Source: Sulfitobacter sp. 20_GPM-1509m (GTDB lineage: Bacteria > Pseudomonadota > Alphaproteobacteria > Rhodobacterales > Rhodobacteraceae). Taken from it: a stretch of 64,000 nt of DNA. Positions 32,409 to 41,584 of this stretch are shown in pieces. The notes under the pieces were generated by a model, which was not told where the DNA came from, ran no database searches, and saw only the letters and a list, made by a program, of their open reading frames with translations. Location: contig NZ_KK211144.1 in the NCBI RefSeq assembly GCF_000620505.1, positions 317,681 to 381,680 of the forward strand, in the 5' to 3' direction. The translations under genes and the position numbers were made by a program. Position 1 is the stretch's first letter, and each line of letters opens with the position of its first letter.

Positions 32409-33368
32409 ATGACTGAGAAGGGCGCAACGCGGTGGATACGCGGGCTTGGGGTGATGGCACTGGGCCTGCTCGCGGTGGCTTGTGATATCGTGGCCCCGGT
32501 CGAGCCTGTGCTGACGCCGCGCGCGCGGCCAGACCGACCGTCGGCCCCCATTGAGGTGGCCAAGCCTACGTCAGAGCGCAGTGCCGCCAAACGCAGCTAT
32601 CTGGCACAGGTGCAATCGGCGCAACTGTCCCAGGGGTTGCTGCGTCAGGACGGTGGCGGGCCGGACACGCCGTTCAGCCCCGACATGCTGGCGCGCAACT
32701 TTAACCAGATCGTGTTCTATAACGAATATGGGGCGGGCAATCTGGCGTCCGGCGTGTCGGGCAGCCTGCGCCGATGGGCGGGGCCGGTGCGCATGGGCGT
32801 CGACTTTGGCGGCTCGGTGCCCGCGTCGCAACAGCGGCGGGATCGCATCGATGTGACCCGCTACGCCGCCCGGCTGGCGCAGGCGACAGGCCACCCCGTA
32901 ACGATGAGCACCGCGCCCAATTTCATGGTCCTGTTCGTGTCAGAGGATGACCGCGCCGAGGTGCTGGCCCGGCAGGCCGCCCGTATCCCCGGCATCACCA
33001 AGGCGTCGCTGGCTCCGCTGATGAACCTTGGCGACGACATCTATTGCGCGGTTGCTGCCTATGCCACCGGCCCCGATCCGCACACCTATACCGCCGCCAT
33101 CGCCGTGATCCGCGCCGAAAACCCCGACCTGATGCGCCTGTCGTGCATTCACGAGGAGTTGGCGCAGGGACTGGGCGCGGCCAACGACAGCCCGCAGGCG
33201 CGCCCGTCGATCTTTAACGACGACGACGAATTCGCGCTTTTGACCGATCACGACGAGATGCTTTTGGGGATGCTCTATGATCCGCGCCTGAAGATCGGCA
33301 TGACCCTGCCCGAAGCCGAACCCATCGTGCGGATTCTCGCGCGGGAGCGTACGGGCGGGCCGATTTAG
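32409..33368 (+). CDS. DUF2927-domain lipoprotein
   Basis: The 319-residue protein begins with a lipoprotein-type signal (GLGVMALGLLAVACD, Cys near residue 25). A Pro-rich linker follows, then a DUF2927-like domain: NFNQIVFYNEYG near 98, RRWAGPVRMGVDFGG near 122, and a C-terminal CIHEELAQGLGAANDSPQARPSIFNDDDEF block (about 253-282). The HEELAQGLG segment resembles an atypical HExx metallopeptidase motif, as noted for this family, but the function is unproven. It is in the middle of the TelA cluster, which puts a periplasmic component beside the membrane and cytoplasmic ones. Confidence 0.7.
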   Translation: MTEKGATRWIRGLGVMALGLLAVACDIVAPVEPVLTPRARPDRPSAPIEVAKPTSERSAAKRSYLAQVQSAQLSQGLLRQDGGGPDTPFSPDMLARNFNQIVFYNEYGAGNLASGVSGSLRRWAGPVRMGVDFGGSVPASQQRRDRIDVTRYAARLAQATGHPVTMSTAPNFMVLFVSEDDRAEVLARQAARIPGITKASLAPLMNLGDDIYCAVAAYATGPDPHTYTAAIAVIRAENPDLMRLSCIHEELAQGLGAANDSPQARPSIFNDDDEFALLTDHDEMLLGMLYDPRLKIGMTLPEAEPIVRILARERTGGPI

Positions 33369-33495
33369 ACGCGCGACCGGAGTGGGCGCCAGCCTTGGAG
33401 GGCGACTTATCCCGGCAATTTCCCCTTAGTTTTGGTGGCGAGTGCGACCAAGCTGTGACAGTCTGCCAAGGCAGCACATCAAATGCGAGGACCCC

Positions 33496-34626
33496 ATGGG
33501 CATTTTCGATTTCCTCTCCGGCGAATTCATCGACGTCATCCACTGGACCGACGACACCCGCGACACGATGGTCTGGCGGTTCGAGCGGCAGGGGCACGAG
33601 ATCAAATACGGCGCCAAGCTGACGGTGCGCGAAGGTCAGGCGGCCGTGTTCGTGCACGAGGGGCAGTTGGCGGATGTGTTCACGCCCGGCCTCTACATGC
33701 TTGAAACCAACAACATGCCGATCATGACGACCCTGCAACACTGGGATCACGGGTTCAAATCGCCATTTAAATCCGAGGTTTATTTCGTCAACACCACCCG
33801 TTTCAACGACCAGAAATGGGGCACCAAGAATCCGATCATGGCCCGCGATCCCGAGTTTGGCCCCGTGCGCCTGCGCGCCTTTGGCACCTATTCGGTCAAG
33901 GTGTCTGATCCGGCCAAGTTCCTGCTGGAGATCGTCGGCACCGACGGCGAATTCACCATGGACGAGATCAGCTTTCAGATCCGCAACATCATCGTGCAGG
34001 AGTTCTCGCGCACGCTTGCAGGCTCGGGCATTCCGGTGCTGGACATGGCCGCCAACACCCGCGAGCTGGGGACGCTGGTGTCCAAGCAGATCGCGCCGGT
34101 GATCGCCGAATACGGGCTGATGCTGCCTGAGCTTTATATCGAAAACATCTCGCTTCCCCCTGCGGTCGAGGCGGTCATGGACAAACGGTCGTCGATGGGC
34201 GTGATCGGCAATCTGTCCGAGTACATGCAGTTCCAGACTGCCGAGGCCATGGGCCGCGAAGGTGCCGGTGCTGCAGCCATGCAGACGGGACTGGGTGCCG
34301 GTCTGGGGATGCAGATCGGTCAGCAGGTTGCCGGCGGTGCAGGCCCGTGGGGTGCGCGTCCGCAAGCGGCGGCACCGGCCCCCGCCAGCGTGGCCCCGCC
34401 CCCACCGCCTGTTGAACACGTCTGGCACATCGCCGAGGGCGGCAAGACCACCGGCCCGTTCTCCAAGGCGTCGCTGGGCCGTATGGCCGCCGATGGCGCG
34501 CTGACCCGCGACAGCTTTGTCTGGACGGCCGGGCAGGACGGGTGGAAGCGGGCCGAGGATGTGGCCGAGCTGGCGCAGCTTTTCACCATCCTGCCCCCGC
34601 CCCCACCGCCGCCTCCGGCGGGCTGA
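33496..34626 (+). CDS. SPFH-domain (YdjI/virion-core-like) protein with a C-terminal GYF domain
   Basis: The 376-residue protein starts MGIFDFLSGEFIDVIHWTD and continues with VREGQAAVFVHEGQLADVF and TPGLYMLETNNMPIMTTLQ, which are hallmarks of the YdjI branch of SPFH proteins. An alanine/glycine-rich helix (about 255-300) is followed by a GYF_2-type domain (HVWHIAEGGKTTGPFSKASL, about 311-330, to about 365). Such domains bind proline-rich peptides, and a run of eight prolines ends this same protein. It has no signal peptide and probably coats the inner face of the membrane. A 127-base gap before it may hold a second promoter. Confidence 0.8.
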   Translation: MGIFDFLSGEFIDVIHWTDDTRDTMVWRFERQGHEIKYGAKLTVREGQAAVFVHEGQLADVFTPGLYMLETNNMPIMTTLQHWDHGFKSPFKSEVYFVNTTRFNDQKWGTKNPIMARDPEFGPVRLRAFGTYSVKVSDPAKFLLEIVGTDGEFTMDEISFQIRNIIVQEFSRTLAGSGIPVLDMAANTRELGTLVSKQIAPVIAEYGLMLPELYIENISLPPAVEAVMDKRSSMGVIGNLSEYMQFQTAEAMGREGAGAAAMQTGLGAGLGMQIGQQVAGGAGPWGARPQAAAPAPASVAPPPPPVEHVWHIAEGGKTTGPFSKASLGRMAADGALTRDSFVWTAGQDGWKRAEDVAELAQLFTILPPPPPPPPAG

Positions 34627-34629
34627 ACC

Positions 34630-34944
34630 ATGACCGGGATGGAGGCGCTGTTTGCCCCGCCACCCGGACACTGGGGCCTGCGCGGTGACCCGCTGTTGTG
34701 GGACGCGTTGCGCAGGCTGTTTGACGGCATGGCAATGCCCGACGATCTGGACACATTGAACCGTGCGCTGGACATCGGATTTGCCGAACTGACCGGCACG
34801 GCGCTGGCCGATGCGCCCGACACCTTGCCCGTGTCGTGGACCAAGGGCACCCAAGGCGGAATGTCGAACGGCATCGTCTCGCCCCCGTTCTGGCGCGACG
34901 TAGGCTTTCCCATGATCCGCGACCGCTGGGCGGTGCGACAATGA
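34630..34944 (+). CDS. Uncharacterised 104-residue protein in the TelA/SPFH cluster
   Basis: The start codon lies three bases after the SPFH-GYF stop, so the gene is cotranscribed. The protein is soluble and begins FAPPPGHWGLRGDPLLWDALRR, with a conserved-looking WTKGTQGGMSNGIVSP segment and a PPFWRDVGFPMIRDRW end. The Trp- and Gly-rich motif pattern suggests a small folded domain. No family is recognised. Position next to a GYF domain makes it a candidate partner. Confidence 0.55.
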   Translation: MTGMEALFAPPPGHWGLRGDPLLWDALRRLFDGMAMPDDLDTLNRALDIGFAELTGTALADAPDTLPVSWTKGTQGGMSNGIVSPPFWRDVGFPMIRDRWAVRQ

Positions 34945-34977
34945 AACTTTTGCCGCCTGCCTTGCGTGTCATGTGAC

Positions 34978-35550
34978 ATGGTCACAGCCCTCCACATCCC
35001 GGCGCGCCTGCGTGCCCGACTGCCAGCGCGGCGGGTGGCCTTGAAATGGCTGCACTGGATCATGGTGCCGCTGTTCATCTGGTTCCTGCTGGTCCAGCCA
35101 AAGGATGTCGTCCCCTTTGGCCCCCGCGCCTTTCAGGTGCATTCCACGCTGGCGCTGGTCTTTGTGTCGCTGTCGCTGGCGTGGACTGCAGATCTGATGC
35201 GGCGCGGGCTGGCCAGCCGTCCGGGGCCGAAATTGCGCGGCTGGATGCGCCCCGCCCATCGGTGGGTGCATCTGACCCTGATCTGGGGGCTGTTCTTTGT
35301 CGCCTTCACCGGTTTCCTGTTGGGGCTGACCTCGACCGTGCTGCTGAAGGCGGGCGGCTTTCTGCCCATCGCGCCGCCTTTGGGCTTGCGCACCGCCAAC
35401 CAGATCGTAGGTACGGTGCATATCGTGCAATTCTACGCCCTGGGCGTGGTGGCGGGCGGCCATGCGCTGTTCCACATCTGGCGCCATTACCGGTTGCGCG
35501 ACAACGCCCTGCGGATCATGGTGCCGCAACGGTTTCACCGCTATTTGTAA
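34978..35550 (+). CDS. Cytochrome b561-type membrane protein
   Basis: The 190-residue protein has four membrane segments. His residues suitable as haem b ligands sit in WLHWIMVPLF (about 25), FQVHSTLALVF (about 54), RWVHLTLIWGLFF (about 95) and HIVQFYALGVVAGGHALFHI (about 145-164). This matches the cytochrome b561/YceJ family that moves electrons between quinol and a partner. The usual start is unclear: the ATG at 34978 and a GTG at 34966 are both in frame. It lies inside the TelA cluster, an unusual place for a redox protein. Confidence 0.75.
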   Translation: MVTALHIPARLRARLPARRVALKWLHWIMVPLFIWFLLVQPKDVVPFGPRAFQVHSTLALVFVSLSLAWTADLMRRGLASRPGPKLRGWMRPAHRWVHLTLIWGLFFVAFTGFLLGLTSTVLLKAGGFLPIAPPLGLRTANQIVGTVHIVQFYALGVVAGGHALFHIWRHYRLRDNALRIMVPQRFHRYL

Positions 35551-35614
35551 CGGCCTCAGCCACGGACACAGACACCAGATGACACTCCCGATGATCAATG
35601 GCATGGTCTGACCC

Positions 35615-36727
35615 ATGAGCTTTGCAGACGATCCGAACAGCCCCGCCGACGAATTCCGCTTTCCTTGTGATGCCTGTGGCGCCGACATGCGGTTTTCGCC
35701 TGGTCAGGGGCAGCTGAAATGCGACCATTGCGGCCATGTGCAGGCGCTGGACAGCGCCTCGCCCAAGCGCCAGGCGATCCGCGAACTGGACTTTCGCGCG
35801 GCACTGGATGCGCGCCTGCCCGAGGCCGAGATCGAAGAAACCCGCATCTCGAAATGCCCCAACTGCGCCGCCGAGGTCGCATTCGACCCCAAGGTACACG
35901 CGACCGAATGCCCGTTTTGCGCCACGCCGGTGGTCGCGGACACGGGGCTGAGCCGTCATATCAAGCCGCGCGGTGTGCTGCCCTTTGGCCTGACCGAGAC
36001 CGCCGCGCGCAAGGCGATGACCGAATGGCTGGGCAGCCTGTGGTTCGCGCCGAACGGCCTGCAGGACTATGCCCGCAAGGGGCGTGCGATGCAGGGCATT
36101 TATGTGCCTTACTGGACCTTCGATGCGGACACCAAGACCGCCTACACCGGCGAACGCGGCACGGTTTATTACGTCACCCGCACCGTCATGCGCGACGGCA
36201 AGCCGACCATGGTGCAAGAGGCCAAGGTGCGCTGGAACCGCGCCGCGGGCCGCGTCGCGCGGTTCTTTGACGATGTGCTGGTGCTGGCCTCGACCAGCCT
36301 GCCGAAACGCTACACCGACGCGCTGGAGCCCTGGGATCTGGCAGCCCTTGAGCCTTACGCCCCCGAATATCTGGCAGGCTTTCGCGCCGAGGCCTATTCG
36401 GTCGAGCTGAAGGACGGCTACGCCGAGGCCCGCGCCCATATGGACCGCGTGATCGAACGCGACGTGCGCTTCGACATCGGCGGCGACCGCCAGCGCATTC
36501 ACAACATGGACACGACGCTGGGCGCGGTGACGTTCAAGCATATCCTGCTGCCGGTCTGGCTGGCGGCGTACAAATACCGCGGCAAAACCTATAGATTTGT
36601 CGTCAACGGGCGCACCGGCCGGGTGCAGGGCGAGCGTCCCTATTCCGCGATCAAGATCACCATCGCCGTGATCCTTGGCCTGATTGCGGCGGCCGCCATC
36701 GGCTATGTCGTGGCGCAAAACCAATGA
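35615..36727 (+). CDS. Zinc-ribbon membrane protein (YdjG-like/TFIIB-type)
   Basis: The 370-residue protein opens with two zinc ribbons: FPCDACGADMRF and LKCDHCGHVQ (17-40), then SKCPNCAAEVAF and ECPFCATPVV (about 80-105). A conserved middle (FWFAPNGL-like LWFAPNGLQDYARKGRAMQG, then YVPYWTFDADT) precedes a single C-terminal membrane helix (TIAVILGLIAAAAIGYVVA). It resembles the B. subtilis YdjG-type proteins that recruit PspA with YdjH and YdjI. Pairing with the SPFH protein upstream supports this. No pspA gene is visible nearby. Its stop overlaps the nitroreductase start. Confidence 0.7.
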   Translation: MSFADDPNSPADEFRFPCDACGADMRFSPGQGQLKCDHCGHVQALDSASPKRQAIRELDFRAALDARLPEAEIEETRISKCPNCAAEVAFDPKVHATECPFCATPVVADTGLSRHIKPRGVLPFGLTETAARKAMTEWLGSLWFAPNGLQDYARKGRAMQGIYVPYWTFDADTKTAYTGERGTVYYVTRTVMRDGKPTMVQEAKVRWNRAAGRVARFFDDVLVLASTSLPKRYTDALEPWDLAALEPYAPEYLAGFRAEAYSVELKDGYAEARAHMDRVIERDVRFDIGGDRQRIHNMDTTLGAVTFKHILLPVWLAAYKYRGKTYRFVVNGRTGRVQGERPYSAIKITIAVILGLIAAAAIGYVVAQNQ

Positions 36728-37407
36728 AGGCTGAGATGACCCAGATCGACACGTTGAACGCGATTATGGACGCGCGTTATTCCTGCCGCGCCTTTCGTCC
36801 CGATCCGGTGGACCGCGCGACGATTGAAACCATCGTGGCCACGGCGCAAAAGGTGCCCAGCTGGTGCAACGCGCAGCCCTGGCAGGTGACCATCACCAGC
36901 GGTGCGGCCACGGACAGCTTTCGCGAGGCGCTTTATGCCCATGCGATGTCAGCCACCCCGGCCCCCGATCTGGACTGGCCCGAGAAATATCAGGGCGTCT
37001 ATCTGGACCGCCGCCGCGCCTGCGGGTTTCAGTTGTACAACGCCGTGGGCATCGAAAAGGGCGACCGGCCTGCCGGTGCCAGGCAGATGATGGAAAACTA
37101 TCGCCTGTTTGACGCGCCGCATGTGGCATTGGTCACCGCCCCCAAAGAGCTGGGACCATATGGCGCGATGGATTCGGGCGGCTTTGTCGCGGCCTTTACG
37201 CTGGCAGCGGCCGCTTTGGGCGTGGCCACGGTGCCGCAGGCGGCCATTGCCGCCTATGCGCCGATGGTGCGCGACCACTTCCGCCTGCCGGACGACCGCA
37301 ACCTGCTGTGTGCTATCTCGTTCGGCTATGCCGACGATGACCATCCCGCCAACAGTTTCCGCACCGAACGGGCGACGCCCGCCGACGTGATCGACTGGAA
37401 AGACTGA
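36724..37407 (+). CDS. Nitroreductase-family flavoprotein
   Basis: The 227-residue protein has the FMN-binding start [20 protein letters not shown] (about 13-32) and [20 protein letters not shown] near 38-57, where the Asn and Gln contact FMN. The end of the fold is [15 protein letters not shown] and [11 protein letters not shown]. It reduces nitro compounds, quinones or flavins with NAD(P)H, and the physiological substrate is unknown. The first ATG overlaps the upstream stop as ATGA; an ATG at 36736 is a possible alternative. It is coupled to dtd by TGATG. Confidence 0.85.
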   Translation: MKAEMTQIDTLNAIMDARYSCRAFRPDPVDRATIETIVATAQKVPSWCNAQPWQVTITSGAATDSFREALYAHAMSATPAPDLDWPEKYQGVYLDRRRACGFQLYNAVGIEKGDRPAGARQMMENYRLFDAPHVALVTAPKELGPYGAMDSGGFVAAFTLAAAALGVATVPQAAIAAYAPMVRDHFRLPDDRNLLCAISFGYADDDHPANSFRTERATPADVIDWKD

Positions 37408-37850
37408 TGCGCGCGCTGTTGCAAAGGGTCACGCAGGCATCGGTGCATGTGGACGGGGCGCAAGTCGGCGCCACCGGCCCCGGCCTGCTGATCCTGGTCT
37501 GTGCCATGCCAGAGGACACGACAGACACCGCCCGCGCGCTGGCGCTCAAGATCTCGAAGATGCGGCTGTTCAAGGATGAGGCCGGCAAGATGAACCTGTC
37601 GGTCCTGCAAACCGGCGGCTCGGCCCTTGTGGTCAGCCAGTTCACGCTGGCCGCCGACACATCGCGCGGCAACCGCCCCGGCTTTTCCGGTGCGGCCAAA
37701 CCCGATCAGGCCGAAACCCTGTATCTTCAGTTCGCCCAGGCGCTGCGCGATCTGGGCATAGCGACGCAAACCGGTCAGTTCGGTGCGGATATGGCGGTGA
37801 GCCTGACCAATGACGGCCCCGTTACCCTGTGGCTCGATACTGCGGACTGA
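37407..37850 (+). CDS. dtd: D-aminoacyl-tRNA deacylase
   Basis: The 147-residue protein has both DTD signatures: [20 protein letters not shown] (about 77-96) and the Gly-cisPro region [12 protein letters not shown] at the end. It starts [17 protein letters not shown] as the family does. It hydrolyses D-amino acids mis-attached to tRNA (and Gly from tRNA-Ala). The start overlaps the nitroreductase stop, so it is the last gene of the run that starts at 30083. Note that dadA, another D-amino-acid enzyme, lies elsewhere in this window. Confidence 0.93.
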   Translation: MRALLQRVTQASVHVDGAQVGATGPGLLILVCAMPEDTTDTARALALKISKMRLFKDEAGKMNLSVLQTGGSALVVSQFTLAADTSRGNRPGFSGAAKPDQAETLYLQFAQALRDLGIATQTGQFGADMAVSLTNDGPVTLWLDTAD

Positions 37851-38288
37851 GCGCGCGGATCGCATTTTCGTGGTTCAGAAATCCCCGCCGGAGCCGCCCG
37901 GACACGGAGGTCAAAACAGGTCACAAACGCAACGCGGGGGCGGTTGGGCCGCTTGCCCTCCACCCCTCACGTGCCTGCCAATCTGATCTGCCGCGCACCC
38001 CGAAAGATGCCACCGTCTGTGCCTGTATCGGACTGAATAATATTATGTTTTTCACTTCGCCCATATGACTATAGGCGGCACAAAAGCACCAGTTTACACC
38101 GTCCGGGGTCAGTACCGCCGCCCATCTGATGCGGGCTGTGGCGTGATTTGCCTGACTTGAGGTGATTCTAACCGAATCATGATTCGGCGGATAGAGTCTT
38201 TTTGATTTTTTTCATCTTTCCTTGGTGGCTTGCCCTGCCCCTGCGCGCTACCATTGCCGAAACGCGCGGTCCCAACACCAAGGACATC
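37851..38288. other. Gene-free control region upstream of the glycerate kinase gene
   Basis: This 438-base stretch has no credible gene. It becomes AT-rich from about 38030 (GAATAATATTATGTTTTTCAC) and carries a perfect 16-base palindrome at 38172. The T-rich tract TCTTTTTGATTTTTTTC follows at 38198. The promoter of the glycerate-kinase/CocE unit should lie here. No terminator for dtd was recognised. Confidence 0.6.
38172..38187. promoter_or_regulatory. Perfect palindrome, probable operator
   Basis: CCGAATCATGATTCGG is a 16-base perfect palindrome with GATTC half-sites; a third GATTC half lies at 38164. It is 101 bases upstream of the glycerate kinase start. The form suits a dimeric GntR-, LacI- or IclR-type regulator, but no regulator gene is adjacent, so the protein is unknown. 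Confidence 0.5.
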
Positions 38289-39380
38289 ATGACACGGCTT
38301 ACAGACCTCTGGCAGATCGGCGTGGATGCAGTGGGCGGCGACACCAGCGTGCGTCAGTCGCTGCGCGCGCATCCCATCACCCCGCCCGACCGCATCATCG
38401 CCGTGGGCAAGGCGGCCACCGCCATGGCCCGCGCCGCCGCGTCGCTGTTCCCCGATGCGCCGGTGCTGATCGTGACCAAGGACGGCCATGCGGACGGCGC
38501 ACCCGCCCATGCCCGGGTGATCGAGGCCGCGCACCCCGTGCCCAATGCCGCCAGCCTGAAAGCAGGTGCCGTGATGCTGGAGGCGGTGCAGGGTTGCGGC
38601 CCCGGCACGCACCTCTTGATGCTGGTTTCGGGCGGGGCATCGGCGCTGGCCGAAGTGCTTGAAGACGACCTGACGCTGGACGATCTGGCGCAGCGGACGC
38701 AGGCCAAGCTGGCCTCGGGGGCGGATATACACCAGATCAACGCCATGCGGCGCGGCCTGTCGCGGATCAAGGGTGGCAAATTGCTGGGGGCCTTTCGGGG
38801 CGCGAAAGTGACCACGCTGGCGATTTCGGATGTCGAAGGCGACAGTCTGGGCGTCATTGGCTCGGGCATCGGGGATGCGCCTGAAGGTCGGGCATTTGCC
38901 CATGATGCGCGCATCGTGGCGTCGAACGCCATCGCGCGGGCGGCCATCGCTCAGGCTGCGCAGGCAGATGTGCGCAGCAACGCCGAGACGCTCTACGAGG
39001 ATGTCGCAACCCTTGCCCCGCGCATTGCCGCAGAGCTGAAAGCTGCGCCCGATGGCCTGCATGTCCTTGGCGGCGAACCCACCGTGATCCTGCCCGAAAA
39101 TCCCGGTCTGGGCGGGCGGAACATGATGCTGGCCTTGCGTCTGGCCCGTGAGATCGCTGGGGCGGACGACCTGCAGATTCTGGTGGCCGGCACCGACGGA
39201 TCGGACGGCCCCACGGATGCGGCAGGGGCCATTGTCGACGGAAAAACATGGGACTCCAGCGGTCAGGCCGCGATAGAGTCCGCCGCCCCCTACGACTGGC
39301 TGGCGGCGCGCGGTGCGCTGCTGAAACCCGGCCCGACTGGCACAAATGTGATGGATCTGCTGATCGCGCGCAAAGGGTGA
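38289..39380 (+). CDS. Glycerate 2-kinase (DUF4147/MOFRL family)
   Basis: The 363-residue protein has the GckA/TtuD-type pattern: AVGKAATAMARAAASL (about 39-54), LLMLVSGGASALAEVL near 115, INAMRRGLSRIKGGKLL near 150, and a C-terminal MOFRL domain with GGEPTVIL, GGRNMMLALRLA and AGTDGSDGPTDAAGA. It phosphorylates glycerate to 2-phosphoglycerate; older databases call this family hydroxypyruvate reductase. The ATG at 38289 was preferred to a longer start that adds a non-family hydrophobic stretch. The CocE-type gene follows after 40 bases. Confidence 0.85.
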   Translation: MTRLTDLWQIGVDAVGGDTSVRQSLRAHPITPPDRIIAVGKAATAMARAAASLFPDAPVLIVTKDGHADGAPAHARVIEAAHPVPNAASLKAGAVMLEAVQGCGPGTHLLMLVSGGASALAEVLEDDLTLDDLAQRTQAKLASGADIHQINAMRRGLSRIKGGKLLGAFRGAKVTTLAISDVEGDSLGVIGSGIGDAPEGRAFAHDARIVASNAIARAAIAQAAQADVRSNAETLYEDVATLAPRIAAELKAAPDGLHVLGGEPTVILPENPGLGGRNMMLALRLAREIAGADDLQILVAGTDGSDGPTDAAGAIVDGKTWDSSGQAAIESAAPYDWLAARGALLKPGPTGTNVMDLLIARKG

Positions 39381-39420
39381 TCGCCTTGACATCCGGCCCC
39401 AGACAGGAAAATCAACGCCC

Positions 39421-41436
39421 ATGAGCGACGCATCCAACGCCCCCCGCGACATCACCGAAGACCCTGACCACGCCATCGTCATGTCTGATGGCACACGTTT
39501 GTCGGCCCGCCTGTGGCGCCCCGAAGACGACAGCGAACAGGTCCCGGCCATCCTGGAATTCCTGCCCTACCGCAAACGCGACGGCACCTGTGCGCGGGAC
39601 GCGCTGACCCATCCTTACTTTGCCCGCCACGGCTATGCCTGTGCGCGCGTGGACATGCGCGGCAATGGCGACAGCGAAGGGATCATGGAAGACGAATACA
39701 GCCAACAAGAGCTGGACGACGCCGTCGAGGTGATCCGCCATCTGGCCGCGCAGCCGTGGTGCAACGGCAATGTCGGTATGATGGGAATCAGCTGGGGTGG
39801 TTTCAATTCGCTTCAGGTTGCGGCCATGACGCCGCCGGAGCTCAAGGCGATCATCACCCTATGTTCGACCGTCGACCGCTTTGCCGATGACATCCATTAC
39901 AAGGGTGGCAACCTGCTGAACGAAAATCTGGGCTGGGGGGCGACGATGTGGTCCTATTCCAGCCGCGCGCCGGACCCTGCCCTGCGCGAGAACTGGCGCG
40001 AGATGTGGCTGGAGCGGCTTGAGGCCGAACCCTTCCTGCCCTCGCTGTGGCTGCGGCACCAGCGGCGTGACAGCTATTGGGAGCACGGCAGCGTCTGCGA
40101 GAGCTATGACACCATCAAGGCCAAGGTTCTGGCCGTCGGCGGCTGGGGGGACAGCTACAAGAACACCGTCCCGCAGATCGTGAAGAACATTCCCGGGTCC
40201 AAGGGCATCGTCGGTCCGTGGGTGCACAAATACCCGCACTTTGCCGTGCCCGAACCGCGCATCGGCTTTCTGCAAGAGGCCCTGCGCTGGTGGGACCGCT
40301 GGTTGAAGGGCATCGACACCGGCGTCGAGGATGATCCCGATTACCGCGCCTATGTGATGGACGGCGTGCGCCCGGCCACATGGTACACCGACCGCCCGGG
40401 CCGCTGGGTGACGCAGGACGGTGCGGTCGCGGGCCGCGAGACGATGCATGAAGAGCCGGTGATGAACCGCAACTTCTGGCTGGGCGACGGCGTGCTGAGC
40501 ACCGACATCGATGTGGCCGACACCACCGTGCAATCGCCTGCGCACACCGGTGCGGATGCGGGGGAATACTGCGCCATCTGGCTGGGCCCGGAAATGCCCG
40601 GCGACCAGCGCCGCGACGACGGGTTGTCGGCGACGTGGACCTCGTCCCCGCTGGACAGCGACATGGACATTCTGGGCGCGCCAGCCATCGAAATGATGCT
40701 GCGCAGTGACGCCCCGCAGGCGCAGATCGCCGTGCGGCTGTGCCATGTACACCCGGACGGGGCGTCCACGCGGATCACCTATGGCGTGCTGAACCTCAGC
40801 CACCGCGACAGCGCGTCGGACCCAAGCGCGATGCCCGTGGGCGAGGACCAGTTCGTGACGCTGGCGCTGGATCACGTCGGCTACCGTGTGCCCAAGGGGC
40901 ACCGGCTGCGGGTGTCCATCTCGACCGCCTACTGGCCGCTGATGTGGCCCACGCCCACCGCCGCCGCAGTGCACATCCACCGCGCACAACTGGGCGTGCC
41001 GCTGCACGAGGCGCGCGCCGAGGACGGGTCGGTCGCCTTTCCGCCCCCTGCTGCCGCAGAGCCGTGGGAGGTCGAGGAACTGCGCCCCGAAACCCACGTC
41101 CGTCGTCAGGACACGGATATGGTGACCGGCACCACGACGCTGGTGATCGAGGATGATTTCGGCAAGTGGCGCGACAGCGATCACGGGCTGATCAACGGAT
41201 CTGTTGCCCGCGAAAGATGGTCTATCCATCCCGACGATCCGCTGAGCGCGCGGGGCACCTGCCACTGGACCGACGAGATCGAGCGCGGCGACATCCGCCT
41301 GCGCACCGAGACCTACAGTGAAATGTGGTCAGACGGGACGACCTTCTACCTGACGGCGAAAGTCGAGGCATATGAGAATGACACATTGATATTCGACAAA
41401 AGCGTCGAGGACAGCATAGCGCGTGATCACCTCTGA
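39421..41436 (+). CDS. CocE/NonD-family hydrolase (X-Pro dipeptidyl-peptidase-like)
   Basis: The 671-residue protein has an alpha/beta-hydrolase core with nucleophile motif GMMGISWGGFNSLQ (Ser near residue 123) after VRHLAAQPW-like IRHLAAQPWCNGNVG, and VDMRGNGDSEG near 76. Its C-terminal jelly-roll (about 400-600) is typical of CocE/NonD hydrolases. These cleave esters, amides or X-Pro peptide bonds. No signal peptide is seen, so it acts in the cytoplasm. It directly precedes a peptide-type ABC importer, so a role in cutting the imported compound is a reasonable inference. Confidence 0.82.
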   Translation: MSDASNAPRDITEDPDHAIVMSDGTRLSARLWRPEDDSEQVPAILEFLPYRKRDGTCARDALTHPYFARHGYACARVDMRGNGDSEGIMEDEYSQQELDDAVEVIRHLAAQPWCNGNVGMMGISWGGFNSLQVAAMTPPELKAIITLCSTVDRFADDIHYKGGNLLNENLGWGATMWSYSSRAPDPALRENWREMWLERLEAEPFLPSLWLRHQRRDSYWEHGSVCESYDTIKAKVLAVGGWGDSYKNTVPQIVKNIPGSKGIVGPWVHKYPHFAVPEPRIGFLQEALRWWDRWLKGIDTGVEDDPDYRAYVMDGVRPATWYTDRPGRWVTQDGAVAGRETMHEEPVMNRNFWLGDGVLSTDIDVADTTVQSPAHTGADAGEYCAIWLGPEMPGDQRRDDGLSATWTSSPLDSDMDILGAPAIEMMLRSDAPQAQIAVRLCHVHPDGASTRITYGVLNLSHRDSASDPSAMPVGEDQFVTLALDHVGYRVPKGHRLRVSISTAYWPLMWPTPTAAAVHIHRAQLGVPLHEARAEDGSVAFPPPAAAEPWEVEELRPETHVRRQDTDMVTGTTTLVIEDDFGKWRDSDHGLINGSVARERWSIHPDDPLSARGTCHWTDEIERGDIRLRTETYSEMWSDGTTFYLTAKVEAYENDTLIFDKSVEDSIARDHL

Positions 41437-41584
41437 ACACGGACCGGTACGGCGCGGGAATAATCCTTGCGACAACGCCACAAATGCGCAACGTTGACTC
41501 CATAGTCAATAATAACGCGCGCGACAGTCGGGCGACTGGCTGGATTGCGCTGATGCGCGAAACAATCAACGGGAGACCTAAAAC

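Noticed and set aside
33214-34941. A 575-codon minus-strand open frame opposite the SPFH-GYF gene
   Set aside because: The plus strand encodes a clear SPFH protein with a ribosome site and operon context. The antisense frame has no motif.
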